This document shows, in pieces, positions 26,675-35,834 of a stretch of 64,000 nucleotides of DNA (the first letter of the stretch is position 1; each line of letters opens with the position of its first letter). A program made the translations under genes and the position numbers. The notes under the pieces were generated by a model. That model was not told where the DNA came from. It worked only from the letters and a program-made list of their open reading frames with translations, and ran no database searches. The stretch spans positions 40,960 to 104,959 of the forward strand of contig NZ_JAGL01000006.1 in NCBI RefSeq assembly GCF_000526635.1. The letters are read 5' to 3'. This DNA comes from Aminobacter sp. J41 (GTDB taxonomy: Bacteria > Pseudomonadota > Alphaproteobacteria > Rhizobiales > Rhizobiaceae).

Positions 26675-26746
26675 ACCGGGCAAACCAAATGAACCGGAAG
26701 GATGCCATCGCCGCCTTAAAAAAGGCTTAGGGCACAACGACGTGCA

Positions 26747-29700
26747 TCACTCGGCCGCGGCGAGCAGCCTGTCGTGGGCAGAGGCGGTAAAGCGCGCGAT
26801 CATCCGTTCGCGCTCCGCCTGCGCCTTGCGGGCATTTGCCTCCTTCACATGACCGTAGCCCCTGATTGTCAAAGGAATACTGGCGAGCGCGGTCGCGGCC
26901 TCCAGGTTGGCAGCTGTCAACCGCTTCCTGATGAGAGCGAGATCAGACTCGAAGTCGCTGAGCAGCTTGCGCTCCATGCGCCGCTCATGGGTGTAGCCGA
27001 AGATGTCGAATGCCGTGCCGCGCAGGCCGCGTAGCGCGGCGAGGATGACAAAGCCCTTCATCATCCACGGGCCGAAGCTGGTCTTGCGGGCCTTGCCGTC
27101 CGGCCCCTTGCGGCCAAGGATCGGCGGTGCGAGGTGAAATTCGAGGCTGGACCAGTCCTCGAACTGGTCGGACAGCTGGCGGCGGAAGTTGCCGTCACTG
27201 TAGAGCCGGCCGACCTCATACTCGTCCTTGATCGCCATCAGCTTGAACAGGCTCTTCGCCGCCGCCTCGGTTACCGCAGTTGAGCCCGGCGATGCGCGCT
27301 CCTCAGCCTCCCGGATCGTGGCAATCTGCTGGCGGTAGCGATCGGCATAGGCCGCATTCTGATAGGCGGCCAGGAACCTCGCGCGGCGCTCGATCAGGTC
27401 GTCCAGGCTTGGCGGCAGGTCAGCCGATGCCTTCTGATTGCCGATCAGCTTACGCACGAACTCCGGATCATGTGCCGCACGACGGCCCCAGCGGAAGGCG
27501 TCGATGTTCATGCGCACCGCCTGGCCGTTGAGCTCGATCGCCTTTTCGATCGCGTCGGCGCTGAGCGGCAAGCCACCAAGCTGGTAGGCAAAGCCCAGCA
27601 TGAACATGTTGGCAGCGAGCGAGTTTCCGAACAGCGCGGTCGCCGCGTTGCTCGCGTCGAAGAAATGCGCCCTGTCGGGGCCGGCCGCCGCGCGGATCGC
27701 CTTCTTCAGTCGCTCGCTCGGCAGCGAGAAGTCGGCGTTGCGGGTGAAATCGCCCGGCATAACCTCGGCGGTGTTGGCGACGAACAGCGTCTCGCCCTCG
27801 CGCACCGCCGACAGGATCTTTTTGTTGCCCGAGACGACGAGATCGCAGCCGAGGATCAGGTCCGCCTTGCCTGCCGAGACGCGGATCGCGTGGATCTGCT
27901 CGGGGGTGCGCGCGATGCGGATGTGGCTGAACACCGCCCCGCCCTTCTGCGCAAGGCCAGCCATGTCGATGATGCCACAGCCCTTGCCTTCAAGGTGCGC
28001 CGCCATGCCAAGCACTGCGCCGATCGTGACAACCCCAGTGCCGCCAATGCCATCGACAATGCCCGCCCAGCCGCGCTGATCGAGCCCGAATGCCGCCGGC
28101 TTTGGCACGCCCTCAAGCGGATCGAGATTGCCGGCGGTGCCGGTGGCACGGCGCAACTTTGCGCCATGGACAGTGACAAATGACGGGCAGAAGCCGTTGA
28201 CGCAGGAGAAATCCTTGTTGCACGACGACTGGTCGATGCGCCGCTTGCGGCCAAACTCGGTCTCAAGCGGCTGCACGGAAACGCAGTTGGATGCGACGCT
28301 GCAGTCGCCGCAGCCTTCACACACCAGCTCGTTGATGAACACGCGCTTGTTGGGATCGGGGAAGGTGCCGATCTTGCGGCGACGGCGCTTTTCCGCCGCG
28401 CAGGTCTGGTCATAGAGCAGGACCGAGACGCCCTTCACCTCGCGCAGTTCGCGCTGCACGGCATCGAGCTCGTCGCGGTGATGGATGGTCGTTCCCGAGG
28501 GGAAAGAGATGACGCCCGAATATTTGTCCGGCTCGTCGGTGACGACCGCGATGCGCTCGACACCCTCGGCGCGGATCTGCGCCGCGATCATCTCAAGCGT
28601 CAGGTTCCCCTCGTGCGGCTGGCCGCCGGTCATGGCGACCGCGTCGTTGTAGAGCACCTTGTAGGTGATGTTCGCCCCGCTTGCGATCGCGAAGCGCAGG
28701 GCAAGCGAGCCCGAGTGGTTGTAGGTGCCGTCGCCGAGGTTCTGGAAGATGTGCTCGCGCTTTGTGAACGGCGCCTGACCAACCCACTGCGCGCCCTCCC
28801 CGCCCATGGCGGTGAAGCCGTGGGTCGAGCGGTCCATCCACAGCGCCATGAAGTGGCAGCCGATGCCAGCGGCCGCGATCGAGCCTTCCGGCACCTTGGT
28901 CGAAGAATTGTGCGGGCAGCCCGAGCAGAAATGGGGGATGCGCGCCGCGACGTCCTTCGTCTCGGCGAGCATCGCCTGGAACTGCCGGAGCCGCGTGACA
29001 CGTGCGGCGACCTCTTCCGAATAGCCGAGAACCTTGAGCACGCGCTCGCCAAGCGCGATCGCAATGTCGTTCGGATCCAGCGCCCCAGAAGGCTGGAACA
29101 GCGTCTCCCCGCGCTCATCCTTCTTACCCACGATCACCGGCTGGTGGGGTTTGCCGTAAAGGCTCTCGCGCAGCTGCGCCTCGATCAACGAGCGCTTTTC
29201 CTCGACGACGACGACCATCTCGAGGCCCTGCACGAACTCAGCAACGTGTTCGTAATCTAGCGGCCACGGGCACGCGACCTTGAAGAGGCGCAAGCCAATG
29301 CGGTTCGCCGTCTCCTCGTCGATGCCGACGTCGTCGAGCGCCTGGCGTACGTCGAGATAGCTCTTGCCGACCGTGATGATGCCAAGCTTCGGGGTGCTGC
29401 CGCCCGAATAGATGATCTTGTTGAGGCCGTTAGCCTGGATGAACTTGCTGACCGCCGCGCGCTTGTATTCGTGCAAGCGCTTTTCCTGCCCGAGCTGGTC
29501 GAGCTCATTGCGGATGTTCAGCCCGCCCGGCGGCAGGTCGATTTCGGGATAAACGACGTTCAGCCGGTCGAGCGACACGTCCACCGAGGCGGTGGACTCG
29601 ATGTTGTCCTTGACGCACTTGATCGCCGCCCAGGTGCCGGAAAAACGCGACAGCGCATAACCGTAAAGGCCGTAGTCGATCAGTTCCTGCACGCCCGCCG

Positions 29701-30217
29701 GGTGGAAGATCGGCATCATCACGTCGACGAACGCGTATTCCGTCGCGTGAGCGTTGGTTGAGGACTCTGCCGTGTGATCGTCGCCCATCAGGACGAGCAC
29801 GCCGCCATGCTTCGACGAACCGGCAAGATTGCCGTGGCGAAACACGTCGCCGGAGCGGTCAACGCCCGGTCCCTTGCCGTACCAGAGCGCGAAGACGCCG
29901 TCATACTTGCCGTCGCCGAGCAGCTCCGCCTGCTGCGTGCCCCAGCACGCGGTGGCGGCGAGTTCCTCGTTGAGGCCCGGCTGGAAGACGATCTCGGCTG
30001 ATTCGAGCTGCTTCTTGGCCTTCCACAACTGCTGGTCGAGTCCGCCGAGCGGAGAGCCGCGATAACCTGAAACAAAACCAGCGGTGGAAAGCCCCGCGCG
30101 CTGGTCCAGCGCGCGCTGCATCATCAGCATGCGTACAATTGCCTGCGCGCCTGAGACGAAGATGCGTTGCTTCGACAGATCGTATTTGTCGTTAAGCGAC
30201 ACATCATGCAGCGACAT
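26747..30217 (-). CDS. Indolepyruvate ferredoxin oxidoreductase, fused subunits
   Basis: Enzyme of 1156 residues fusing the IorA- and IorB-type parts. The N-terminal thiamine-pyrophosphate half contains GYRGSPLGGLDQQLW and FCSGCPHNSSTKVP; a cysteine cluster CEGCGDCSVASNC with a later CNKDFSCVNGFCP marks an iron-sulfur site; the C-terminal half holds the 2-oxoacid oxidoreductase gamma domain (GIGGTGVVTIGAVLG). It oxidatively decarboxylates aryl or branched 2-oxoacids to acyl-CoA, passing electrons to ferredoxin or flavoprotein. It is divergent from a TRAP transporter whose TakP-like binding protein is predicted to bind 2-oxoacids. Confidence 0.93.
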   Translation of the reverse strand: MSLHDVSLNDKYDLSKQRIFVSGAQAIVRMLMMQRALDQRAGLSTAGFVSGYRGSPLGGLDQQLWKAKKQLESAEIVFQPGLNEELAATACWGTQQAELLGDGKYDGVFALWYGKGPGVDRSGDVFRHGNLAGSSKHGGVLVLMGDDHTAESSTNAHATEYAFVDVMMPIFHPAGVQELIDYGLYGYALSRFSGTWAAIKCVKDNIESTASVDVSLDRLNVVYPEIDLPPGGLNIRNELDQLGQEKRLHEYKRAAVSKFIQANGLNKIIYSGGSTPKLGIITVGKSYLDVRQALDDVGIDEETANRIGLRLFKVACPWPLDYEHVAEFVQGLEMVVVVEEKRSLIEAQLRESLYGKPHQPVIVGKKDERGETLFQPSGALDPNDIAIALGERVLKVLGYSEEVAARVTRLRQFQAMLAETKDVAARIPHFCSGCPHNSSTKVPEGSIAAAGIGCHFMALWMDRSTHGFTAMGGEGAQWVGQAPFTKREHIFQNLGDGTYNHSGSLALRFAIASGANITYKVLYNDAVAMTGGQPHEGNLTLEMIAAQIRAEGVERIAVVTDEPDKYSGVISFPSGTTIHHRDELDAVQRELREVKGVSVLLYDQTCAAEKRRRRKIGTFPDPNKRVFINELVCEGCGDCSVASNCVSVQPLETEFGRKRRIDQSSCNKDFSCVNGFCPSFVTVHGAKLRRATGTAGNLDPLEGVPKPAAFGLDQRGWAGIVDGIGGTGVVTIGAVLGMAAHLEGKGCGIIDMAGLAQKGGAVFSHIRIARTPEQIHAIRVSAGKADLILGCDLVVSGNKKILSAVREGETLFVANTAEVMPGDFTRNADFSLPSERLKKAIRAAAGPDRAHFFDASNAATALFGNSLAANMFMLGFAYQLGGLPLSADAIEKAIELNGQAVRMNIDAFRWGRRAAHDPEFVRKLIGNQKASADLPPSLDDLIERRARFLAAYQNAAYADRYRQQIATIREAEERASPGSTAVTEAAAKSLFKLMAIKDEYEVGRLYSDGNFRRQLSDQFEDWSSLEFHLAPPILGRKGPDGKARKTSFGPWMMKGFVILAALRGLRGTAFDIFGYTHERRMERKLLSDFESDLALIRKRLTAANLEAATALASIPLTIRGYGHVKEANARKAQAERERMIARFTASAHDRLLAAAE

Positions 30218-30303
30218 TCGTACTCTCCCGGCAGGTATCCGTCCGTGAAGGCGGCGTTCCTGTACACAGTCTTCCCGACAGGTGCGATTCCGTCAAACTA
30301 AAT

Positions 30304-30436
30304 TGCGGTTGTGCTTTTCAAAACCGCATTGGGAATGATATTCGCGATGCGTCGGTTCTTCTCGAAAATCGACAGCAACAGGGGGAAGTTCTTGGCGCTC
30401 TTCTGGAGCGCCAGAGGAGGAGCGCCGCTTTGCGGC
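30304..30436 (+). promoter_or_regulatory. Inverted repeats in the IOR-TRAP divergent region
   Basis: The 251-base gap between the divergent starts holds three repeats. TGCGGTT/AACCGCA (30304-30328, 11-base spacer) may be an operator. TGGCGCTC/GAGCGCCA (30393-30413) and GCCGC/GCGGC (30424-30436, followed by TTTA) are consecutive hairpins in the leader of the TRAP operon, the last ending 33 bases before the start codon. They may attenuate or stabilise the leader. Confidence 0.4.
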
Positions 30437-30468
30437 TTTACCGGAAAAGTGGTTCGAAGGATGAACCC

Positions 30469-31020
30469 ATGAATTTCTTTGTCGCCGTCATTCGCGCGAT
30501 CGGCGCGATGAACAAGTTAATTGGAAATGTATTTTCCTGGCTAGCGCTGGCCATGGTCCTCATCTGCTTCACGGTGGTGATCCAGCGTTATGCTCTTGGC
30601 TTCACTGTCCTGTGGATGCAGGACCTCTACGTCTGGCTGAACGGTGCCATGTTCACCGCGGTTGCCGGTTTCGCGTTGTTGCGCGACGATCATGTCCGCG
30701 TCGACATCTTTTACCGGCCGGCATCGATTCGGACGAAGGCGATCATCGACCTCATCGGCGTCATCTTCTTCCTGCTGCCGTTCTGCTGGATCGTCACGAG
30801 GTACAGCTGGAACTACATCGGGCGTTCATGGCGGCTCTATGAGGCATCAGGCAACGTCGGCGGCATGCCGGGCCTTTTCATTCTGAAGAGCTTCATTCTG
30901 GTTTTTGTGGTGGTGGTCGCGCTGCAGGGCATCGCTTGGGTCCTGCGCTCGATCCTCGTTCTGCGGGGGCAGGAACACCTGTTGCCGAGCCAATACCGCT
31001 ACCCGGTGCATCAGGAGTAA
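30469..31020 (+). CDS. TRAP transporter small permease, DctQ-type
   Basis: Membrane protein of 183 residues with four hydrophobic segments, the usual layout of the small TRAP subunit. QDLYVWLNGAMFTAVAGFAL and DDHVRVDIFYRPAS are the recognisable family segments. GAAGG lies 10 bases before the ATG at 30469, which begins MNFFVAVIRAIG; the longer frame starts in the leader hairpin. It is followed seven bases later by the large permease. With it and a periplasmic binding protein it forms a sodium-driven importer. Confidence 0.9.
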   Translation: MNFFVAVIRAIGAMNKLIGNVFSWLALAMVLICFTVVIQRYALGFTVLWMQDLYVWLNGAMFTAVAGFALLRDDHVRVDIFYRPASIRTKAIIDLIGVIFFLLPFCWIVTRYSWNYIGRSWRLYEASGNVGGMPGLFILKSFILVFVVVVALQGIAWVLRSILVLRGQEHLLPSQYRYPVHQE

Positions 31021-31027
31021 TCGCTAG

Positions 31028-32419
31028 ATGGATACGGTACTTATCGGCGAGCTTCTCGCCGGGCTGATGTTCTTTGGCATCATCGGCTTCCTCATGCTCG
31101 GGTTCCCGGTCGCGTTCTCGCTGGCCGGTGTGTCGCTCGGCTTCGGCGCGGTGGGCATGTATTTCGGCGTCTTCGATCCGTCGAACTTCGGATCGCTTGC
31201 CAACCGCTACATCGGCACCATGACCAACGAAGTGCTGGTCGCCGTGCCGCTCTTCATCTTCATGGGCGTGCTCCTTGAGCGTTCGCGCATCGCCGAACAA
31301 CTGCTCATCACCATGGGCAAGCTCTTCGGCAACATGAGCGGCGGTCTCGGCATCTCGGTCATCGTCGTGGGCGCGCTGCTCGCGGCGTCGACCGGCGTCG
31401 TTGGCGCCACCGTGGTCACCATGGGCCTGATCTCGCTGCCAGCGATGCTGCGCTCGGGCTACGATCCACGCATCGCCTGCGGCGTTATCTGCGCGTCCGG
31501 CACCCTGGGCCAGATTGTGCCGCCGTCGACCGTGCTCATCTTCATGGGTGACATTCTGACCGGCATCAACGCGCAGGTTCAGATGGCCAAAGGCAACTTC
31601 GCTCCGGTCCCGGTGTCGGTTGGCGACCTCTTCGCCGGCGCGATCATCCCGTCGATGCTGCTGGTGGCCCTCTACCTCGGCTGGATCATCTTCAAGTCGA
31701 TCGTCGACCCGCAGTCCTGCCCGGCAACGCCGGTTCCGCCGGAAGAAAGGAAGGGCCTTCTCAAGGAAGTCGTCGTCGCCCTGGTTCCGCCGCTCGCGCT
31801 CATCGTCGCGGTGCTCGGCTCGATCCTTGGCGGCATCGCCACCCCGACGGAAGCGTCTTCGGTGGGCGCGGTCGGCGCGATGATCCTGGCAGCTCTTCGC
31901 GGCCGCCTGAATTTCGCGGTGCTCCGCGAGGCGACAATGTCGACAGCCTCGATCACCTCGATGGTGTTCATCATCCTGTTCGGCGCATCGGTCTTCTCGA
32001 TCGTCTTCCGCCTGATGGGCGGCGAGAACCTGGTGCACGAGTTCCTGTCGAACCTGCCGGGCGGTATCGGCGGCGCGATTTTCGTCGTGATGTTCCTGAT
32101 GTTCCTGCTGGGCTTCATCCTCGACACGTTCGAGATCATCTTCATCGTGGTCCCGATCACTGCCCCGGTGCTCTTGAATCTCGGCGTCGACCCGGTCTGG
32201 CTGGGCGTGATGATCGGCGTGAACCTGCAGACCTCGTTCATGACGCCGCCGTTCGGCTTCGCCCTGTTCTACCTGCGCGGGGTGGCGCCCAATAACGTGT
32301 CGACCGGTATGATCTACAAGGGCATCATCCCGTTCGTCGCGATCCAGGTGGTTGCGGTGTTGCTGATCTACACGTTCCCCGGACTGGCGACGTGGCTGCC
32401 GCGCTGGATTTACAGCTGA
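31028..32419 (+). CDS. TRAP transporter large permease, DctM-type
   Basis: Inner-membrane protein of 463 residues with about a dozen hydrophobic segments. Family segments include GVLLERSRIAEQLL, the first ion-binding loop region STGVVGATVVTMGLI, GTLGQIVPPSTVLI, GGIATPTEASSVGAVGA and QTSFMTPPFGFALFYLRG. It carries out sodium-coupled substrate import with DctQ. It is the last gene of its operon and is followed by a terminator. The binding protein is probably the TakP-like one encoded at 33202-34302 on the other strand. Confidence 0.94.
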   Translation: MDTVLIGELLAGLMFFGIIGFLMLGFPVAFSLAGVSLGFGAVGMYFGVFDPSNFGSLANRYIGTMTNEVLVAVPLFIFMGVLLERSRIAEQLLITMGKLFGNMSGGLGISVIVVGALLAASTGVVGATVVTMGLISLPAMLRSGYDPRIACGVICASGTLGQIVPPSTVLIFMGDILTGINAQVQMAKGNFAPVPVSVGDLFAGAIIPSMLLVALYLGWIIFKSIVDPQSCPATPVPPEERKGLLKEVVVALVPPLALIVAVLGSILGGIATPTEASSVGAVGAMILAALRGRLNFAVLREATMSTASITSMVFIILFGASVFSIVFRLMGGENLVHEFLSNLPGGIGGAIFVVMFLMFLLGFILDTFEIIFIVVPITAPVLLNLGVDPVWLGVMIGVNLQTSFMTPPFGFALFYLRGVAPNNVSTGMIYKGIIPFVAIQVVAVLLIYTFPGLATWLPRWIYS

Positions 32420-32446
32420 TAGCGCCATACACTTGACGACGATACC

Positions 32447-32483
32447 GGTGCCGGCGGATGTCTCTCTGCCGGCATCTTTGTTT
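32447..32483 (+). terminator. Intrinsic terminator after the TRAP permease
   Basis: A 9-bp stem (GGTGCCGGC with GCCGGCATC, one G-U pair) with a 12-base loop, followed by TTTGTTT. It starts 28 bases after the stop and ends 14 bases before the GTG of the next gene. Confidence 0.7.
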
Positions 32484-32496
32484 AGGGAGAAGCATA

Positions 32497-33135
32497 GTGG
32501 ATCTCGCCTACCAAGAACGCTCCGACACCTTGCAAGAGGCGCTGAAGCGCGCCGCCGATATGCCAGGACCGAGCGTCACCCTGCGCGAGATACTTGCCGA
32601 AGTCGGCGACCACGGCCCGCTGATCCTCTGCGCCGTACTATGCGTGCCGTTCATGATCCCGGTTTCGATTCCCGGCGTCAGCACGGTGTTCGGGCTCGCC
32701 GTGCTGCTGCTTGGGGTTGGCATCACGCTCAACCGCATGCCGTGGCTGCCGCGCCAGATCATGGACCGCAATATCAACGCCGAAAAGCTCGGCGGCGTGC
32801 TGCGGCGCGGCATCGACATCGTCGCACGTGTGGAAGCGGTGATCCGCCCGCGCCTCGGCTTTCTCACCAGCGGGGCGATGGCCAGCCGCATCAACGGCCT
32901 CGCGATCATCGCCGGCGCTGTGCTGCTGATGCTGCCGCTCGGGCTCGTGCCCTTCTCCAACACGCTGCCGGCGCTCGCCATCATCCTGTTTTGCATCGGC
33001 ATGTCACAACGCGACGGCGTGCTGGTGATCGGCGGCTACGCGATGCTGGTGGCAACCGTGATCTACTTCTCGGTTCTCGCCTATGCTGCGATTGCCGCGG
33101 GACGCGGCCTCGCCGCCCTGCTCGGCTCGGGCTGA
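32497..33135 (+). CDS. ExoD family protein
   Basis: Membrane protein of 212 residues of the ExoD family, named after a Rhizobium exopolysaccharide gene. LREILAEVGDHGPLILCAVL and PFMIPVSIPGVSTVFGLAVL near the N terminus, and RINGLAIIAGAVLLMLPLG further on, are typical. I chose the GTG at 32497 because GGGAGAAG lies seven bases upstream and the longer frame begins in the preceding terminator. The molecular function of the family is not established; exoD mutants in Sinorhizobium are alkali-sensitive and make less exopolysaccharide. Confidence 0.85.
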   Translation: MDLAYQERSDTLQEALKRAADMPGPSVTLREILAEVGDHGPLILCAVLCVPFMIPVSIPGVSTVFGLAVLLLGVGITLNRMPWLPRQIMDRNINAEKLGGVLRRGIDIVARVEAVIRPRLGFLTSGAMASRINGLAIIAGAVLLMLPLGLVPFSNTLPALAIILFCIGMSQRDGVLVIGGYAMLVATVIYFSVLAYAAIAAGRGLAALLGSG

Positions 33136-33153
33136 CGCAATCGGCTCCCAACG

Positions 33154-33178
33154 AAAAAGGCCCGGATCGCTCCGGGCC
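33154..33178. terminator. Bidirectional terminator
   Basis: A perfect 8-bp stem (GGCCCGGA with TCCGGGCC) with loop TCGC between convergent genes. The minus strand continues TTTTT, ending the TakP-like gene; the plus strand continues CCTCTTTA, ending exoD. Confidence 0.85.
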
Positions 33179-33201
33179 CCTCTTTAGCGAACTGTAGTCG
33201 C

Positions 33202-34302
33202 TTAGATCTTGAGGTACTTCTCGCGAGCCTGGATGAACAGCGAGTCGGTGCCGTCGGTCTTCTGACGGACGATCTTGAACGCGTTCATGAAGCTCTCTGC
33301 GGTCTTCTTGGTCAGCGGATCGCTTGAGGCGAGCAGCTCGTCCATGATTTCCTTTGCAGCCTTTGCGCCAGCTTCCAGAATTTCATCCGGGAACTGGCGG
33401 ACCTGAACGCCGTGGTCGTTGACCAGCGTCTGCAGCGCGCGCGGGTCGTTAGCGGCAAAATCGGCGGCGACAGCGTCGTACTCGGCCTGGCAAACGTCCT
33501 TGATGATCGCCTGCAGGTCAGCCGGAAGCGCCTGATACTTGGCCTTGTCGACGACGAGTTCGGTTGCGAGGCCCGGCTCAATGAAGCTCGGGAAGTAGTA
33601 GTTCTTCGCGATCTGGTAGAAACCGAGCGCAAGGTCGTTGTACGGGCCAACGAACTCAGCCGCGTCGAGCGTGCCCGACTGCAGCGCCTGGAAGATTTCG
33701 CCAGCAGCAAGGTTGGTCACCGATGCGCCAAGCTTCTGCCATACCTGTCCACCGAGACCCGGGGTACGGAAGCGAAGGCCCTGAATGTCCTTGACCCCGG
33801 TGATCTCATTGCGGAACCAGCCACCAGCCTGCGTGCCCGTATCGCCCGACAGAAAGCCCTGAACGCCGAACTGATCGTAGATCTCATCCCAGATTTCCTG
33901 GCCGCCGAGATAACGAACCCAGCCGGTGAGCTCGCGCGAGGTCATGCCGTAGGGAACGCCGGTGAAGAACGACAGGCCGGTCGACTTGTTCTGCCAGTAG
34001 TAGGCAGCGCCGTGGCTCATTTCAGCATTGCCATCGATGACGGCGTCGAGAGCCTGAAGACCCGGAACCAGTTCGCCAGCCGAATAAACCTGAACCGTCA
34101 GACGACCGCCCGAAGCGGCGGTGATACGATCTGCGAGACGCTGCGCGCCAACGCCCATGCCCGGAAAATTCTTTGGCCACGTGGTAACCATGCGCCAGGT
34201 CTGATTGCCCTGAGCAATTGCCGGTGCAGCCAGGGTAGAAGCGGCTGCGACCGCGCCGGCACCGGCTACGCCGGCCTTCTTGAAGAACGATCGACGATCC
34301 AT
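33202..34302 (-). CDS. TRAP substrate-binding protein, TakP-like
   Basis: Periplasmic binding protein of 366 residues. The N terminus MDRRSFFKKAGVAGAG is a twin-arginine signal ending near PAIAQG. The mature start TWRMVTTWPKNFPGMGVGAQ, then SAGELVPGLQALDAV, MSHGAAYYWQ and GLRFRTPGLGGQV match, from memory, TakP of Rhodobacter, which binds pyruvate and other 2-oxoacids with sodium. I chose the ATG at 34302, with GGGAGG upstream. It probably serves the DctQM permeases encoded nearby in the opposite direction. A palindrome lies in its upstream region. Confidence 0.88.
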   Translation of the reverse strand: MDRRSFFKKAGVAGAGAVAAASTLAAPAIAQGNQTWRMVTTWPKNFPGMGVGAQRLADRITAASGGRLTVQVYSAGELVPGLQALDAVIDGNAEMSHGAAYYWQNKSTGLSFFTGVPYGMTSRELTGWVRYLGGQEIWDEIYDQFGVQGFLSGDTGTQAGGWFRNEITGVKDIQGLRFRTPGLGGQVWQKLGASVTNLAAGEIFQALQSGTLDAAEFVGPYNDLALGFYQIAKNYYFPSFIEPGLATELVVDKAKYQALPADLQAIIKDVCQAEYDAVAADFAANDPRALQTLVNDHGVQVRQFPDEILEAGAKAAKEIMDELLASSDPLTKKTAESFMNAFKIVRQKTDGTDSLFIQAREKYLKI

Positions 34303-34405
34303 GAATGTCCTCCCAAGTGATCTCGATAGAAATGCGAAATGGACTTCGAGGGGGCAGGATTCGCCGATGCAGTTCTTCCTCCCCCAGCAACCCGCGCGTA
34401 TCAAT

Positions 34406-34423
34406 ACACGCGTTATGGCGTGT
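34406..34423. promoter_or_regulatory. Palindrome upstream of the TakP-like gene
   Basis: ACACGC-N6-GCGTGT, perfect 6-bp arms, 104 bases before the binding-protein start within the 269-base divergent region shared with the amidotransferase gene. It could be an operator for either gene. Nothing else stands out in that region. Confidence 0.4.
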
Positions 34424-34571
34424 GTCTAGCTGTCCAACTCCGGTTATTCCACCATCTAGTCTTCCCTTAACCTGTGAAGTTCTAGCTGATGCGGTAAGGC
34501 CACAACCGCTTGGAAAGGCTCACAAACAAGATTAGATATGTCCAACCGCGAGGAGCTTTCAGGATCCAATC

Positions 34572-35342
34572 ATGCGCCAGCCACTTGTCGCCGTATCGAC
34601 CGACACACGCCAGTTCGAAAACTACACGTGGCATGCGGCGCCGCAGCAATATCTCGAGGCCGCGGTGGCCGTTGCTGGCGTCCTTCCGGTGCTGGTTCCC
34701 TCCTTCGGCGATCGCATCGATCTCGACTCCGTCCTCGACAATGTCGACGGCGTGCTGATCACCGGCTCGCGCTCCAACGTGAATCCGGAGCTCTATGGCG
34801 GCGAGGCGACTGAGGAGAACGGGCCTTACGATCCGGCGCGTGACTCGACCTCGATCCCGCTGATTCGCCGCGCTATCGAGCGCGGGGTGCCGCTGCTTGC
34901 CATCTGCCGCGGCATCCAGGAGATGAACGTGGCGCTTGGCGGCACGCTGGCGACCGAGATCCAGGAGCGCGAGGGCGTGTGGGATCACCGCGCCCCCGTC
35001 AGCGACAATCAGGATGAGCGCTTCGCGATCCGCCAGCCGGTTCAGATCAAGGAAGGTTCGTGCCTCGCAAATGTCTTCGGCGCCGGCGAGATCATGATCA
35101 ACTCCGTCCACCGCCAGGCGGTCGAAAAGCTGGGTGAGCGGCTGCAGGTTGAGGCGGTTGCCCCTGACGGCACCGTTGAAGCTATTTCCGTGATCGGCAG
35201 CCGGGCGTTCGCCGTCGGTGTTCAGTGGCATCCGGAATATTGGGCCAAGAGCGACGATGCGTCGGCGCGCATCTTCCGCGCATTCGGCGATGCCGTACGC
35301 GAGCATGCCGCGTCGCGCGCCCTGCGCACCGCGGCCGAATAA
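34572..35342 (+). CDS. Gamma-glutamyl-GABA hydrolase-like peptidase C26
   Basis: Class I glutamine amidotransferase-fold hydrolase of 256 residues. The nucleophile Cys is in LLAICRGIQEMNVALGG near residue 115, and the His-Glu pair in GVQWHPEYW near 217-225. VLITGSRSNVNPELYGG near 60-75 is typical of the PuuD-type enzyme that hydrolyses gamma-glutamyl-GABA. The window also encodes a PuuA-like ligase and a class III aminotransferase at 43-46 kb, so a gamma-glutamylated polyamine route is possible, though the genes are not adjacent. Its stop lies five bases from that of the convergent hypothetical gene. Confidence 0.85.
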   Translation: MRQPLVAVSTDTRQFENYTWHAAPQQYLEAAVAVAGVLPVLVPSFGDRIDLDSVLDNVDGVLITGSRSNVNPELYGGEATEENGPYDPARDSTSIPLIRRAIERGVPLLAICRGIQEMNVALGGTLATEIQEREGVWDHRAPVSDNQDERFAIRQPVQIKEGSCLANVFGAGEIMINSVHRQAVEKLGERLQVEAVAPDGTVEAISVIGSRAFAVGVQWHPEYWAKSDDASARIFRAFGDAVREHAASRALRTAAE

Positions 35343-35347
35343 GTCAG

Positions 35348-35749
35348 CTACATTGCAAACAGGGCGAGCAGCGGTTCACGCGGCGCGAACGATTCGAGCG
35401 CCGCGCCGTCGCCTGCGGCAAACTCTGCCGCCACGTCGCCGCTGGAGCTGACAAAGGCGACCGAGCCGTCATCGCGGTCGATCCACCACTTCACCTTGGC
35501 CAGCGCGGGCAGCTGCTGCGAGCAGTCAGGCGTCACGGTAAGGTCCTTCTTCGGCCCTTCGCCAACAGCCGTGATGACGCAATCGCTTTTCACGCCGCCG
35601 GCAACGAGGAAGAACTTCTCGCCGCCGACGAGACCGTTCTTGATCGACGAGACGGTGACCGGATCAATCCCGGCATCCTGGGCGAAGAAATCTTGCTGGT
35701 ACGCAAGCGCGGCAATTGCGGCCACGATGCCCGCATAGACCATCTTCAT
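35348..35749 (-). CDS. Hypothetical secreted or anchored protein
   Basis: Protein of 133 residues that I do not recognise. A short hydrophobic N terminus (MVYAGIVAAIAALAYQQ) suggests a signal or single membrane anchor, followed by an Asp-rich soluble part with two cysteines (near residues 59 and 78). AGGGACTACCG precedes the ATG at 35749. About 50 bases upstream is a near-consensus CtrA site (35800-35815). It lies downstream of the hydroxyacid dehydrogenase on the same strand but is separated by a small hairpin. Confidence 0.65.
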   Translation of the reverse strand: MKMVYAGIVAAIAALAYQQDFFAQDAGIDPVTVSSIKNGLVGGEKFFLVAGGVKSDCVITAVGEGPKKDLTVTPDCSQQLPALAKVKWWIDRDDGSVAFVSSSGDVAAEFAAGDGAALESFAPREPLLALFAM

Positions 35750-35799
35750 CGGTAGTCCCTCGATTGACCTGACGAGCGGCAAATCATGCCGCCCGTATG

Positions 35800-35815
35800 G
35801 TTAATCAATTGCTAA
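35800..35815 (-). promoter_or_regulatory. Possible CtrA box, one mismatch
   Basis: Minus strand TTAGCAATTGATTAAC matches TTAA-N7-TTAAC except for one base. It lies 51-66 bases upstream of the hypothetical gene ending at 35348, in an AT-rich patch of an otherwise GC-rich region. Confidence 0.35.
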
Positions 35816-35834
35816 TATTATTGAGGGCTACAGG

